64,000 nt of DNA from Chaetoderma sp. LZ-2023a (GCA_034401795.1 CM067373.1:87071448-87135447); one strand, 5' to 3'. Counted from the first letter of the stretch, positions 34,970 through 47,654 are shown. The notes: generated from the letters alone by a model not told the origin. Program-made: numbers and translations.

Positions 34970-36480
34970 GGGTCAAGGCAATAGCTCCCCTAACATGGGA
35001 TTAGGAACACACCTTGTCAATTTAGCAGGTGACGATGATCTCTCACCATCTGAAAAATCAATCGTCCATCGCGGCCTTACTTTTGTACCACTCCAAAACA
35101 AAAAAACGGGATTAGATTTGCTTTTAGACACAGCTCTTATTGAAGTAGCTAATTTTGGTCAGTAAAAATAGCCCATCATTTTCGAAATTTAAATGGAGAT
35201 TCAAAACCATTCACTGGAAAATCCTGGTGCGACCCTCAGATAGGCTAGTTGACGATAATTTTAAACCAGCCTATAAAGGTTCAGCAACTGTCATTATGTT
35301 TAGAGAAAACTACGTCCACGAGGCTGAAAGGCAGTTAACTAACACCAAGCATTACAGAAACCTGGATTGTTTAATTTGGCCTCAAAGGTATCTGCTAGGT
35401 GAGAATAATCCACAAAGTCGGGTATTTTATATCTTGCCTATAATCCATAAATCAATCAGCGCCTGGTTAGACCCATTAGCATCACCTGGACCACATATCA
35501 GCTCAGACTGTGGCAGTGAGTCATAGCGTTTTAGAATATATTGATTACTATTTAAAGGCCATTGCTAATCGACACAAGAGCTTTCTCAAGCACTCAGAAA
35601 ACTTTCTTTCAAAATTATCCAAATTGTCTGTTCTGAGAAATGCATATTTAATCACATTAGACACAGATGCTATGTATACCAATATAAATATTGATGCTGG
35701 AGTTAATGCTGTTAAGAATTCCTTTGTCAAATTTCCTGATCCAGATCGACCAGATACGGAAATTCTAAAATTATTAGAGTCAAATTTTAAATGAAACCAT
35801 TTCCAATTCAATGGTGAAAATTACCTTCAAATATGTGGATGCGCAATGGGTAAACGATTCCAGCCCAATTTTGCCATGCTTTATGTTGCGGAGTGGGAAG
35901 AGGAGGCACTGAACAAATCAACCTCAGATATCTAGATGACATCTTCATAATTTGGCAACATTCATAAAAAGTCTTTTGGGAATTTTTTCGCATTTTAAAT
36001 AACCAAGATTCAAACATCGACCTAAAAGCTACTATTAGTGGAACATCAGTTGACACTTTAGATGTCACGATCTATAATGGACCTCAATTTGATTCTTTTG
36101 GAAAATTGGAATATAAAGTATTCTTTAAGCCAACAGACCCACATCGGCTGTTTCACAAAATCAGTTCATTCTCCACACACAAGTAAAGGTCTGATCAAAT
36201 CATAAGATTCTTTCGAAACTCTAGCAACAGGCAAAATCTGAATGATGTGTGCTCTACCACCGTGTTTGATGCTATGAAAGCACGAGGCTATACAGCACGT
36301 TTTCTTCGAAAAATTAAAGCCGACACCATCAATGAGCTTGAAAATCTAAGACCACATAGCGGACCCGAGTTTGAACCTGTCCAAATTAAACACAACAAAC
36401 CAATCATATGCTATGGATCAGTTTTTAAATTCGACCAAAAAAAGATGCAAAGTAAACAACTATATTGTAAACCATAACCA
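34970..36480 (+). pseudogene. Penelope-like reverse transcriptase
   Basis: Read across several frames: DDDLSPSEKSIVHRGLTFVP (N-terminal PLE signature), NTKHYRNLDCLIWPQ, VFYILPIIHKS, PGPHISSDCGSES, motif A LITLDTDAMYTNI, CGCAMGKRFQPNFAMLYVA, the catalytic YLDD box in LRYLDDIFIIW, then LDVTIYNGPQ and RLFHKISSFSTH. These are the diagnostic blocks of PLE RTs, which are related to telomerase. At least four frameshifts and several stops. Confidence 0.9.
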
Positions 36481-36483
36481 TTC

Positions 36484-36629
36484 TTGAGCTTTCAAACCAA
36501 AAATGAATATCATATCCGGACAAATATGCATTGTGATTCTGAGAATGTAGTCTATTTGATCAATTGTACCCTTTGCCAGAAACAGTATGTTGGTGAAACG
36601 AAAAATGCATTTAGAGAGCATGATATACA

Positions 36630-36636
<7 letters not shown>
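36484..36636 (+). pseudogene. GIY-YIG endonuclease start of the PLE
   Basis: [15 protein letters not shown], then [22 protein letters not shown] and QYVGET correspond to the GIY and YIG motifs. The C-x2-C between them (INCTLCQ) is typical of PLE endonucleases. The catalytic Arg/Glu part downstream is lost where the GTGC repeat begins. Confidence 0.85.
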
Positions 36637-36905
<269 letters not shown>

Positions 36906-37089
36906 AGTTCTGTGTTGTTTCTCTATAATCCCAGCCTGTACCTGTTGAATCCCAGCCTTTACCTGTTGAAGCGACCTACTGTTTAGTACACATTACCCCA
37001 ACCAATCTAAAGCTGGTCTCGATAGGACAAATTTAGGTAAAGAAATTTTTAATTGAATTCCTGTGCCAATGCGTTTTTTCCAGTGTAAA

Positions 37090-37460
<371 letters not shown>

Positions 37461-37504
37461 AAATGGGTGGGTGGGGAATAATTATATAGCCAGCTAGACA
37501 GTGA

Positions 37505-37567
37505 AGCAGGCAGGCAGACATGCATGCATGCAGGCAGGCAGGCAGGCAGGTAGGCAGGCAGGCAGGT

Positions 37568-37606
<39 letters not shown>

Positions 37607-37790
37607 CAAATGAATGGATGGATGGCTTGTTGGCTGGCTGTATGAATAGATGCATGGCTGGCTGGCTGGATGGGTGGGCAGGTGGTGGGAGGGCAGGGCG
37701 GGGGACAGAGAGAGGGACGGGCAGAAGGCGGGATGGATGGATGGACAGCCAGACAGCCAGACAGCAAAACAATCAAACAGACAGACGATC
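37505..37790. repeat. (GGCA)n and GGAT-type tetranucleotide tract
   Basis: GGCAGGCAGG to about 37605, then GGATGGATGG and GGCTGGCTGG, and AGACAGCCAG. No gene. Confidence 0.95.
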
Positions 37791-38600
37791 CATCATTGGA
37801 GGAGATCCATACAAAGTATTGCATATGTATAAGAAATGGGGTGTACATTACAGATTGCCCCACCCCGATGCTCTCTGTCCTCTGCGGATCCTCTTGTAAT
37901 ATTTGCGTGGCGCCACGCTCTTTACAGTGCACCTTTAAGGCCCAGCTCCTCCAAATTCAGCACTCAGTAGTCCATTCAGAGTTACCTCACGCTTAGCTAC
38001 ATCTTGGTTTGGGAGTGTGTAATTGCTGGTAGGCGACAGATCAGCAGCGCCTAACCATCACATTTGACGGCCATCTATCATCCATTACATTTGATCCGCC
38101 TGTAGCTGGGGTGGGTCGGGGGGAGGTGCTCCGTGGAGAATCCAGACATACACCATGGTCAACAGCTCTGTAGACATACATGACTCACAATCGGGGGGTG
38201 GGGGGGTTGGATTCACTGTCCTTGCGTCACAATAACCAAGCCACGTGGTTCCCAGTATAACAAAAGCGCATGACAAAGGTCCATGCCAGGGTTGTGCTTT
38301 TGTAGATTCCCTCACAGTGCGAAATTCTTGGGAATGAAAATGCATGTTTGGTAACGCGGGGAGTGCGGAAAAACATGAGGAAAATTCTATCATCCGCACA
38401 GGTATTAGACCCAGCATTAATTAGCCCGGGTGCAGACTTAAACAACCACCTCCTGGATTGGCCTGAAGCCCGCGTTATCTTTTGCCTGAAGACCGGACAC
38501 AACAGGGTAAATTAACATCCGCATAAGAGGATACATCCGGCCCCTCTCTCATGCGCTCTCACGGCGATTTACGAGCACAGAATACGTGCTCCAGGAGCAT
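37791..38600. other. No gene recognised
   Basis: Open frames of about 100 codons at 38085-38502 (minus) have no domain or clear splice context. Confidence 0.45.
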
Positions 38601-38606
38601 AATAGT

Positions 38607-38975
38607 AATGAACCTTTCCAGTTTTAGCTATGCCTCGCCCGTCTCTAGCTAAGCTCCACCCATACCTCGCTCGTGCTGGGATCGATCGATCTTTGAACTT
38701 CCTGACTATCAATTTCCAGAAAACTATACAGTTAAGCTGTTGAATATTTTGAAACTAATTTGTCTGCAAAAGCGCCCAGTCAAATTAGTTTCAAAATATT
38801 CAACAGCTTGTTTAGTAAATAGTAGAGCCATTCAATTCTTACAAAGTGTTGGACTATTAAGATTTAAAGACCGGCCTAGTATAATCATTTATGACGTAAT
38901 GATTATGACGTCATCCTACACGCCGCTTAGCTGATTATGACGTCATATGACGTCATTACTCTGGAAAGATACATT
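38607..38975. mobile_element. MITE family 1, complete copy (369 bp)
   Basis: Begins AATGAACCTTTCCAG and ends CTGGAAAGATACATT, which are 15-base inverted ends with two mismatches. The inner foldback core is GTTGAATATTTTGAAACTAA at 38738 and its reverse complement at about 38780-38810. Four GACGTCAT-type motifs lie near the right end (38894-38956). No clear target duplication. Confidence 0.85.
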
Positions 38976-39067
38976 GGTTGTTGCGGAGAACATATATATC
39001 CCTCTCCACCATTAGGAGAAGTTGAATGAGATATCTGGGCTCTTTAGTCCAGGGCAGCCGATGAGGA

Positions 39068-39118
39068 AATCATCATCATCATCATCATCATCATTGTCAT
39101 CATCATCATCATCATTTT
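39068..39118. repeat. (ATC)n microsatellite
   Basis: ATCATC repeats with one TTGTC interruption. Confidence 0.95.
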
Positions 39119-39194
39119 AATCCGCCACTTGTCGTCTTCGTCGTCGTAATTTGACTAAGTGTTGGCGGTGCCTATTTTCTTCTCCATTTGCCAG

Positions 39195-39346
39195 GTCTAT
39201 AGTGACAATGTTGCAATGCATTGTGGGTGTGGTTGATTCAGAATGCAAAAATCAGGCTCTCTCCGACATGGTCCGTGACACGTTGTATACCAGGGTGGGC
39301 CATGCATGTGCTGTGAGGACGGGACTGAGAAATGAAGACGGCACTA
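39195..39346 (+). CDS. Second candidate host exon, Cys-patterned domain
   Basis: Acceptor TTCTCCATTTGCCAG ends at 39194 and a possible donor GTAATG follows 39346. It reads one leftover base, 50 codons, one leftover base: SIVTMLQCIVGVVDSECKNQ, ALSDMVRDTLYTRVG, HACAVRTGL. The C-x7-C ... AC layout and the boundary phases resemble 17360-17496. Because the phases (2 in, 1 out) do not join the two directly, at least one further exon would be needed between them. No family recognised. Confidence 0.4.
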
Positions 39347-39419
39347 GTAATGGGAAAAAGACATATTGGGCTGTCACTCTATTAGTCAGCACAATGCTAA
39401 TTTATCTAACAATATTTTT

Positions 39420-39640
39420 GTAACGTGCAGGTGCGTGTGCTTCAGCGTTCGTGAGTGTGCGTTTCAGCGTGCGTGTACTTGCATACGGGTGTGTTTGCGA
39501 GCGTGTGTGCTAGCCCGCATTCGTACGTGCGTGTGTTTGGGCACGTGCATGCGTGCGTTCGTGCGTGTGTGCATCCGTGCGTACGTGTGCGTGCGTGCTC
39601 GTGAGTGCGTGAGTAAGTAAGTGCGTATGTGAGTATGTGG
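39420..39640. repeat. Degenerate GTGC/GTGT-rich tract
   Basis: Imperfect GTGCGT repeats, an old microsatellite. Confidence 0.8.
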
Positions 39641-39814
39641 TCTTATATATAGTATAGTGTATTTGCAATGAAATTATATTTTTATTTTCCTGCTAGTGTG
39701 CTTTTAATCCCACAGCAATTGTGGCAGATTATTTAATTAGAAACATTCACTTTGCTTTAAAATAATAGTTCATTAAAATCGTGTCCATCTTTAAAATAAA
39801 TCGATAAATAACCA

Positions 39815-39817
<3 letters not shown>

Positions 39818-39906
<89 letters not shown>
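39818..39906. repeat. (ATT)n microsatellite
   Basis: About 29 tandem ATT units. Confidence 0.97.
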
Positions 39907-39908
<2 letters not shown>

Positions 39909-40430
39909 CTGCGTGCAAACATAGATTATTATAATTACTCGGAATCTTTCTTCTTTCTTTTTGCGTGCCCGCTCCACTGGCACGCTTCTATTTATTGCTG
40001 TCTAGAATTGCCTATAGGCGCGGCCATTTCGCGAAGGGATTGTGGGGCTGTGTCTCGCGAGATCTCCATCGATACGAGATCTAATAATTCTCGGCGCGAA
40101 GACACGGCTCTATTTTTAGATTGCTGGATATCTCATAATTATTATCTTCATGCAAGGGATTCATGGCGAGTTCTCTTATTTGTTCTGGTCCGACTGTAAT
40201 AGAGTTTGCGCGGCAGTGACCGCTTAATTATTTTAATAAACAGCCAACGGAACTCCAAATAACTACTCTAAATAAGTACTCTTCTTTTGCTGGAGGACTG
40301 CGTACAAAACATGTTTATCATTCCTTCTGCAGATGAAAGTACTCAAGCACACGCCCACGCGCGACGTCTCTTATACGTCCACTTTAGAACTCTATCAAAC
40401 TGACCACAAATGACTTCTTGCGGTGATCGT
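39907..40430. other. No gene seen
   Basis: Locally more GC-rich (TCTCGCGAGATC at about 40054) but no exon or repeat identified. Confidence 0.4.
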
Positions 40431-40439
40431 GAGAAATGT

Positions 40440-40560
40440 CCATTTGCATTAGCTACTCGCCGGAGAACTTGTTTTGAAAGTTTACCACTGGAATGACTGG
40501 TTGGATAACCGATCCTATGATTCCAGTAGTATATTGCAAAAGAAAAACCACAATGGTCTC
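40440..40560. repeat. Degenerate foldback hairpin, family 2
   Basis: TTTTGAAAGTTTACCACTGG, then AATGACTGGTTGGATAACCG around an imperfect inverted half. A diverged copy of 42191-42309. Confidence 0.6.
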
Positions 40561-40609
40561 TTGGACGGCAATTAGACATAGGACATTTTCTATGATAATG
40601 GATTTTTCT

Positions 40610-40860
40610 GATCTGTTTCTGCAGTATATGACGTCATAATTATTTAGGTCAGGTGTAGCTGGACGTCACAATCAAAATGTGTAATGAATGACGTATCTAG
40701 CTCCACCAGGAACATTGAATAGCCAGTCAAGTATGCGAATTGCACGTCTTTACTATTTAATCAACATGCTGTTGAATATTTTGAAACTAATTTGACTAGA
40801 CACTGTTCGAATTGTATGTCTTTGCTATTTATTCAGCAGTCATTTTCTATGATAATGGCT
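40610..40860. mobile_element. MITE family 1, partial copy
   Basis: ATGACGTCATAATTATTTAG and further GACGTCA motifs, then CGTCTTTACTATTTAATC, then core arm GTTGAATATTTTGAAACTAA at 40771, after which the copy stops. Confidence 0.75.
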
Positions 40861-40879
40861 GGATTCGATCTGTAACTGA

Positions 40880-41280
40880 AGGATATGACGTCATAATCAA
40901 TTACGTCATATACAGGCTGACGTCACAATCCAAAATGTGCAAATGAATGGCGTATCGAGCTCAGTCATGAACATTGAATAGTCCGGCAAGTTTACGAAGT
41001 GTATGTCTTTACTGTTTAATCAACATCGTGTTGAATATTTTGAAACTAATTTGACCTGGGGTTGTTGCGGCCAGAGGCAGCAAACCTTTAAAAGCACCCA
41101 GTGAAATTAGTTTCAAAATAGTCATCAGGTTGCCTGTTTAGTTACCTTGAAATTGGAAGTCTGGGAATTCATTATTCAGCGTATATATATACATCGATTC
41201 CAACACGCAGAAAAGGGGTGGAGCTTAGCTAGAAATAGGCGTGGCATACCTAGAAATGGATCTCTCTATTGAAATTGTCA
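40880..41280. mobile_element. MITE family 1, near-complete copy
   Basis: A TGACGTCA cluster (40886-40931), TGTATGTCTTTACTGTTTAA, core arms GTTGAATATTTTGAAACTAA at 41031 and its inverse at about 41096-41130, then GGTGGAGCTTAGCTAGAAAT. The right terminal motif is replaced by GATCTCTCTATTG. Confidence 0.8.
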
Positions 41281-41830
41281 TGAGCAAATTGAGCATTACA
41301 TGGCTAACACCACTTGGTAATGCGTGGCCCACACAGTATGGACCACTTGTATTAAGAGACCACCCATATTTATAGGTCACATATTTTAACAAGGCCAATC
41401 ATAGATTGTTGCCCTGAATACAATATACTCGTCCTCTGACGGAGGGAGGATAATTAATACCACTTGCTAATGGGCATTTTCATGGTATCTATCCATCATA
41501 TTACATCATATGATGTCATAATCAACGACGTGACGTATAGGATGACGTCATAATCATGACATCATGACTGACTCGATTTAGTCCGTCTTAAATGCTTAAT
41601 AGTCCGACACGTTGTACGAATTGTATGTCTTTGCTATTTACAAAACATGCTGGTGAATATTTTGAAACTAATTTGACTGGGCGATGTTACTGCCACAAGC
41701 AGCAACAGCACCCAGTCAAATTGGTTTCAAAATAGTCAACACCTTACCTGTATAGTTTTCTGGAAATTGATAGTCAAGAAGCTCAGAGATCCATCGATAC
41801 CAACACGAGCGCGGTATTAATGTATTAATA
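41093..41830. repeat. Segmental duplication, copy 1 (about 740 bp)
   Basis: Matches 44013-44833 through MITE halves and intervening unique sequence, including CACCACTTGGTAATGCGTGG and TTATAGGTCACATATTTTAA. The copies differ by scattered changes and one insertion. Confidence 0.85.
41469..41815. mobile_element. MITE family 1 copy inside duplication copy 1
   Basis: Starts AATGGGCATTTTCATGG, has TGACGTCAT motifs near 41545, core GTGAATATTTTGAAACTAAT at 41653 and its inverse at about 41708-41740. The right end is truncated relative to 44412-44818. Confidence 0.75.
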
Positions 41831-42190
41831 AACCATCCGGATTCAGTGACCGATTGACTAACGTTAGGCCTATGGAAGTCATTTCAAGCAACCGCCACCA
41901 AGATATGACTTACTTGGGCACAATTGTGTGTTTTTCTAACAAAATCCTTTAGAATGTTTAACACCGAAATTTCAATATCTCAGATAAAGACAACTATACG
42001 AATATCTTTTTAATACTTTGACTGGTAGCCCACCCCACCCTACCCACCTACTTGTTGCTATCATAGACCTGTATTAAGTATTGCAACGACAACGACTGTC
42101 CATGTAAGCCTATCATCTTCTCTTATTGTATTTTAACCCTTTCATGAGGAGGCCGCCAAAACCGGCCTCTACAGTGATCTTGAGGATGTT

Positions 42191-42309
42191 AATTTGCAGG
42201 TCAAGAGAAGATAGTTTTTGAAAATTCACCACTGAAATGACTGGCTCGATAATTGAGCCAGTCATTCCAATAGTAACTCTTCGAAACAGTCGTCTATTGG
42301 CCTGCAAAT
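42191..42309. repeat. Foldback hairpin, family 2, 119 bp
   Basis: ATTTGCAGGTCAAGAGAAGA and its inverse GGCCTGCAAAT close at CTGGCTCGATAATTGAGCCAG. Arms are imperfect in the outer part. Confidence 0.8.
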
Positions 42310-43039
42310 AGACACTCAATAAGCAAATATTTTTTTTATATTCTTGACTCAATTTAGGTAATACAGGGTTAATAAATTATGAGGACGACGATGATGTACC
42401 ATGTCTGTTTAACCTTTCCCGTATTGTATTATAGTATGATTCACATTTGTTGCATTCGAGATAGGGTAAAAATTACAGACTTGTTACAGACAGTCTTGAG
42501 GCGTACTATGTGTGTGGTAAATTTCAAAAGAAAAACATGCGTAATAATATTGTAGAGGGCGAAAAAGTAGACAGAGTTCGCTAACAATAATGGATCCATC
42601 TAAAAATAAAGGCTTTGCTTCTTCGAAACTACACCTCTAATGTAATGACCGGTCATCTTCTTACGTTATCACAACGACTAGACTGTTACATGGACTCAAC
42701 TTCAGATACCAGACAGACCTGGACCCAGTCTATCTCCGTAGCATACTGTAAAAGCAACACTGTGGATCGTGAAATCACTACACCAATGGCTACTCAATAG
42801 GCCCCTACATACGAGATACATTTCTCGATCACGTATCGAAAGAGAACTCGCGGGATACGAATGAATAATGGATGTGTGATTATCAGTAGTATCCTTTTGT
42901 CTTTGATCCATCCATGGGAATAAATCCATGTAGGGGCAATGCAATTATGTAGCAGTATTGATAGACTACCAATGTTCCAAATTTCCAGTCAAAACTGCTG
43001 TCAATAATATTGTAGCAGATTGTTGAATACAGAAATCAA
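42310..43039. other. No gene seen
   Basis: No domain or exon. CCCCTACAT (42802) and ATGTAGGGG (42928) form a short distant inverted pair of unclear meaning. Confidence 0.45.
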
Positions 43040-44005
43040 CCGAAAGTGTAGGCCTATGCATGTGCTAAGTTAAGAACGTCTACAGGAAATTCGGCCACAG
43101 AATTTCAACCATATAGTTAGATAGGTATGTCAATACGCTAGTGAAGTAATGGATTGAGTTTAAAACATTTTTTACCATGAAGTAATTTCGTAGTCCACAA
43201 TTTCATACCGAAAATTTGCTAAATCTCCGGTGATTCACAGTTTTCAGTGCCCTATTGTCTGTAGTATGTTTAGCCCCATAATTTCACCTACATAGACTTG
43301 AGCCTTACTATACTAGGTATATTCCGAACCTAACAAATTCTAGATGAAATAATTTTATTGACTTAAATGTTGGGTTTTTTCGTGCCCTACTGTCCGTATG
43401 TAATATGGTCGGCTCCATAAAATAATTTGACCGTGAAATAATTTCGTTGTATGCGATTTCTTCGCGTAAATTCGTTCCAATTTTGGCAGATCTGCGGGTT
43501 TTCAATGCCTTACTATTACCTGTCTGCAATAGGTTTGGCCACATAATTTCACCGATATGGTTAGATAGCGATATGAACACGCTAATGAATCTTGAGTTTT
43601 CTACCACGTAGTAATTTCGTAATATTCAATTTAGTAGCCACGGACAGTTGTCAAATGCCAACAATTTACTATATTCGGTATCATTCTGTTCTCGATTTGT
43701 AATAATTTTTTTATATATGGATGTATATAACTCAATATGAGCTAGTGCTTTTGCGCAATTCTACCATCAAGTAATCTCATCGTAGATAGTAACATATTCG
43801 CCGTATGGCCCCATTGTAATATGGTTGGATCACATTCACCGCGTTCAGATAGGTGTCGGTATGTCCTGGCATATCGCTCATAATGGGTTCGGCCCCAGAA
43901 TGTCACCCATATGTTTAGATAGGTATAGGCATACGCTTACGGAGTAGTGAGATTTAAAACTATCTACCATGAATTTTGGCTCAAATTTAGGCCGATTCAT
44001 GGTTT
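43040..44005. repeat. Diverged satellite, block 1
   Basis: The phrase GCCCCATAATTTCACC and variants recurs at about 43084, 43272, 43411, 43541 and 43891, with TAGTAATTTCGTAGT-type phrases between. Monomers appear to be about 130-190 bp. Block 2 (44838-45835) repeats the same succession. Confidence 0.75.
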
Positions 44006-44012
44006 TCGTTGC

Positions 44013-44833
44013 ACCCAGTCAAATTAGTTTCAAAATAGTCATCAGCTTACCTGTATAGTTACCTTGAAATTGGAAGTTTGGGAATTCATTATTCAGTATA
44101 TATATATACATCGATTCCAACACGCAAAAAAGGGGTGGAGCTTAGTTAGAAATAGGCGTGGCATACCTAGAAATGGATCCCTCTACTGAAATTGGCATGA
44201 GCAAATCTAACATTACAGGGCTAATACCACTTGTTAATGCGTGGTCCACACAATATGGACCACTTGTATTAAGAGAGCACCCTTATTTATAGGTCACATA
44301 TTTTAACAAGGCGAATCATAGATTGTAGACCCTTGCCATCCCGAACGCACGTAGACCCGAATACAATACACTCATCCTCTGACGGAGCCAAGGTAATTAA
44401 TACCACTTGCTAATGGGCCTTTTCAGGCTGTCTATCCATCATATTACGTCATATGACGTCGTAATTAATTAAGTGACGAGTAGGATAACGTCATAATAAT
44501 GACGTCATGACTGACTCGATTTAGTCCATCTTAAATGCTTAATAATCTGATACGTTGTACGAATTGTATGTTTTTGTTATTTAATAAGTATTGCTGTTGA
44601 ATATTCTGAAAGTAATTTGACTGGCCGCTGCTGCTGCCATAGGCAGCAACAGGACCCAGTCAATTTAGTGTCAAAATTTTCCACGGCTTACCTGTATAGT
44701 TTTCTTGAAATTTATCGTCTAGAAGTTCAGAAATCCATTAATCCCAACTCGAGAGTGGGGGAGGTGGTGGAGTTTAGCTAGAGATGGGCGGGGCATAGCT
44801 AAGCTGGAAAGGTTCATTGTGTTAATAAACCAC
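44013..44833. repeat. Segmental duplication, copy 2 (about 820 bp)
   Basis: Counterpart of 41093-41830; it lies between two satellite blocks. Confidence 0.85.
44412..44818. mobile_element. MITE family 1, complete copy (407 bp)
   Basis: Ends AATGGGCCTTTTCAG and CTGGAAAGGTTCATT are inverted with two mismatches. Inside: ATATGACGTC and TGACGTCAT motifs, TGTATGTTTTTGTTATTT, core arms near 44597 and 44652, then GGTGGAGTTTAGCTAGAGAT. Confidence 0.85.
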
Positions 44834-44837
44834 CACA

Positions 44838-45832
44838 GTTTTCGATGCCTACTGTCTGTAGTATGTTCAGCCCCATAATTTACCCCACATAGACTTGAGC
44901 TTTAATATGCTAGTTATATTCCGAATCTAACAAATTCTAGATGAAGTAATTTTAATACGCAAAATTTAGCTTAAATGATGGTGTAGTCGTGCTTTTCGGT
45001 GCCCTACTTTCCGTAATATGGTCGGTTCCAGACACTTCGCTCACATAGACGTATATGCGTTTGAATATGCTAGTTACATTGGGAATTTAAAAGAATTCGA
45101 ACGTGAAGTGTTTTCGTAGTATGCGATTTCATCGCATAAATTTGTTCCAATGTTGGCAGATCTGCGGTTTTCAATACCCTACCGTCTGCAATATGTGTGG
45201 CCACATAATTTCACCCATATGGTTAGATAGGGATATGAATACGCTAATGAATCTTGAGATTTCTACCACGTAGTAATTTCGTAATATTCAATTTAGTAGC
45301 CACGGACAGTTGTCAAATGCCAACATTTTACTATATTCAGTATTAGAATCTCAGTTCTCGGTTTGTAATCATTTCTTTTTTACATAAAGCTGTATATAAC
45401 TGAGTATGTACTACTGCTTTTGCACGATTCTACCATCAAGTAATTTGGTAATATGTAGTTACATATTCGCCATATCGCCCTATTGTAATATGGTTGGTTC
45501 ACATTCACCACATTCAGATAGGTGTCGATATGTCCTGACATATCGCTCATAATGTGTTCGGCCCAGAATATCACCCATATGTTTAGATAGGTATAGGCAT
45601 AAGCTTACGACGTAGTGAAATGAAAAGTTTGTGTAACGTAAATAAGCTCAAACTTAGGCTAATTCATGGTTTTCATTGCAATACGTTCACCCCCAGAATT
45701 TCACCCACAAATACTTATAGGAAATATGCTAGTTGTATTCCGAATTTAAAAAAAATCTACAGGAACGTAGTTTCATAGTACACAATTCCATACTGAAAAT
45801 TGGCGCAAATTCTGTCAGATCAACGATTTTGT
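44838..45832. repeat. Diverged satellite, block 2
   Basis: Parallels block 1: CTACTGTCTGTAGTATGTTC, then AGACTTGAGCTTTAATATGC, then TAGCCACGGACAGTTGTCAA, in the same order as at 43245-43650. Confidence 0.8.
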
Positions 45833-46020
45833 GTCTTGGCGCGGTGGTCCAGTGGAAAGATGTCTGGTTGCTGATGCCATGCAGAGCTGCAGTATGACAG
45901 TTCGATCCTCGACTGGGGAGATGGTGATCAACAAATTAAACTAATGGGTGCATGACTGTCGGCTGGTTAGCATGTGGAAATTGAAGCCGCGCGCTGCCAG
46001 TGCGTCAATAAAATAAATAC
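45833..46020 (+). mobile_element. tRNA-derived SINE, family A, copy 1
   Basis: Head GGCGCGGTGGTCCAGTGG with an A-box-like TGGTCCAGTGG, and a B box GTTCGATCC at 45900. A unique body ends in GCGTCAATAAAATAAATAC. The same unit occurs at 46177-46363 and, inverted, at 16630-16818. Confidence 0.85.
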
Positions 46021-46176
46021 ATATACTGCCAGAGCCGTGATGGAGTCAGAGTACAATAGGCTTAAAAAGCCTAGGATTGAATTGTTGCAGATGCATCCAC
46101 AGATAGTCCCATATGAATCGTCAGAGTGTCAGTATATCAGACATGTGAAAGCTGGTCGGCTAAGCCTAGACTTTTT

Positions 46177-46363
46177 GTCTTGGCACGGTGGTCCAGTGGA
46201 AAGATGTCTGGTTGCTGATGCCATGCAGAATTGCAGTATGACAGTTCGATCCTCGACGGGGAGATGGTGATCAACAAATTAAACTAATGGGTGCATGACT
46301 GTCGGCTGGTTAGCATGTGGAAATTGAAGCCACACGTTGCCAGTGCGTCAATAAAATAAATAC
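46177..46363 (+). mobile_element. tRNA-derived SINE, family A, copy 2
   Basis: Near-identical to copy 1 and in the same orientation, 156 bp downstream of it. The short sequence between them matches the flank of the 16630-16818 copy, so the mobile unit or its target was larger than the SINE itself. Confidence 0.85.
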
Positions 46364-46369
46364 TAATAA

Positions 46370-46490
46370 AGTATCGAAGGTTTAAAAAATGTTTACTATA
46401 CAGTAATTTCGTCATATGCAATTTAGTAGTGGCACACCATTGTCAAATTCCAATAATGTACTATATTCGGTACCAGAATATCTCTACATG
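46370..46490. repeat. Satellite fragment
   Basis: TACAGTAATTTCGTCATATG and CCATTGTCAAATTCCAATAA match 43600-43680 and 45260-45345. Confidence 0.75.
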
Positions 46491-46817
46491 CCTTGTAGCC
46501 AGTTTTCGAACATAAGGCCAAGTAGAACTCACTATGTTCTCATGCTGTGCGAAATATTGTAATAATTCTACCAATAAATGTTTATTATAGTAATGTGAAA
46601 ATATTTCTATATATCCCATATTATTAGCCGCGTGTACTGGTAGAACCTGACTTATCAGGCTAATACCCTAACATTTGTACATATGGTCAACAAGATCGTC
46701 ATTATTACAACGGTTGAGGCCAATTTTGGCCTTTTTGTCGAGCAAAAATATTTGATTTAATAGTTTGTCACTGTTTCCAGTAAAGATATCGTTTAATAGG
46801 TGACATAGATACGATAG

Positions 46818-46996
46818 CTAAATGAAACAGATCACGATGTCGTGGCTGATTCCCACTTGGTCTTCAGTCGGAATGTTTTCTACTATATCATTTTGGTTGG
46901 AGAAAACTAGGTTCACGGTATTGATTCTATCCTGGCCACTTAACTTTGTTGAAAAGGTTATCTGTCGGTACAGATCAGGGTCCTGTATTGCATCAA
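46818..46996 (-). pseudogene. LINE endonuclease C-terminal scrap
   Basis: Minus-strand frame: AIQDPDLYRQITFSTKLSGQ, NTVNLVFSNQNDIVENIP, VGISHDIVICFI. The arrangement of a DLVF-like block, a short spacer and an SDH-like block (here ISHD) is the end of an AP endonuclease of CR1/L2 type. It is not the family at 21575-24715, and no RT follows. Confidence 0.6.
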
Positions 46997-47650
46997 AAAT
47001 ATACTTGCTTTGTGCATTTCACTAGCATTGCAGTGTATATTTCACCAATATATTTCCGGGTAATAAGCTCTTCACGTCTGTTTAAGAAGGTGTCAAGATT
47101 TGGGTTTAAAATATTCTTTACAGTCTTCTTTAATATGTTTGAATGGGTGTCAGGGTCTGTACTGCTTCTTGCGCCGATTTTCTACTGACTGGGTTGCCAG
47201 TTCTGTTGATTTCTTTATCTTTGCAAGTTGTTGATACCTAATGACCCAAATGTGATCTGTTACTCTCTGTTGATGCAGTAATAGAATTTTCTCATCACTG
47301 GTTGCTCTTAATTTTGTCTGTTCCTCTCTCTGTTAAGGAGTTTGGCCTGGAGAAAAAGGATGGATGGAAAAATGGTTGGACTGACCAAAAATATAAGCTG
47401 TTTTTCCTAGCCTACAGCTAATACTGCCCATATCTTTTTGCAAGAAATATTCCTTCTTTTGTGGTATTGTCCGCCTATATTTGTGTCATGCGTGGCTTGT
47501 ATGCCTTGAGATAACTAGATTTTTTCATGAAACAGTTGAGTTTATTCTCAGAATTATAATAACCTCCGGGCACGCTTTTTACCATTGATGCCTTGCATCA
47601 ATATGTGTACTTGTTTCTTTTTTATTTCCAGTAAGAAATCTCTGACTCCA
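46997..47650. other. No gene recognised
   Basis: May hold further LINE debris on the minus strand, but nothing could be assigned. Confidence 0.4.
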
Positions 47651-47654
47651 CTTG

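Noticed and set aside
45833..46363. Functional tRNA genes
   Set aside because: A- and B-box-like elements are present, but the tRNA cloverleaf is not complete and the units continue into a SINE body with an AATAAA-rich tail.
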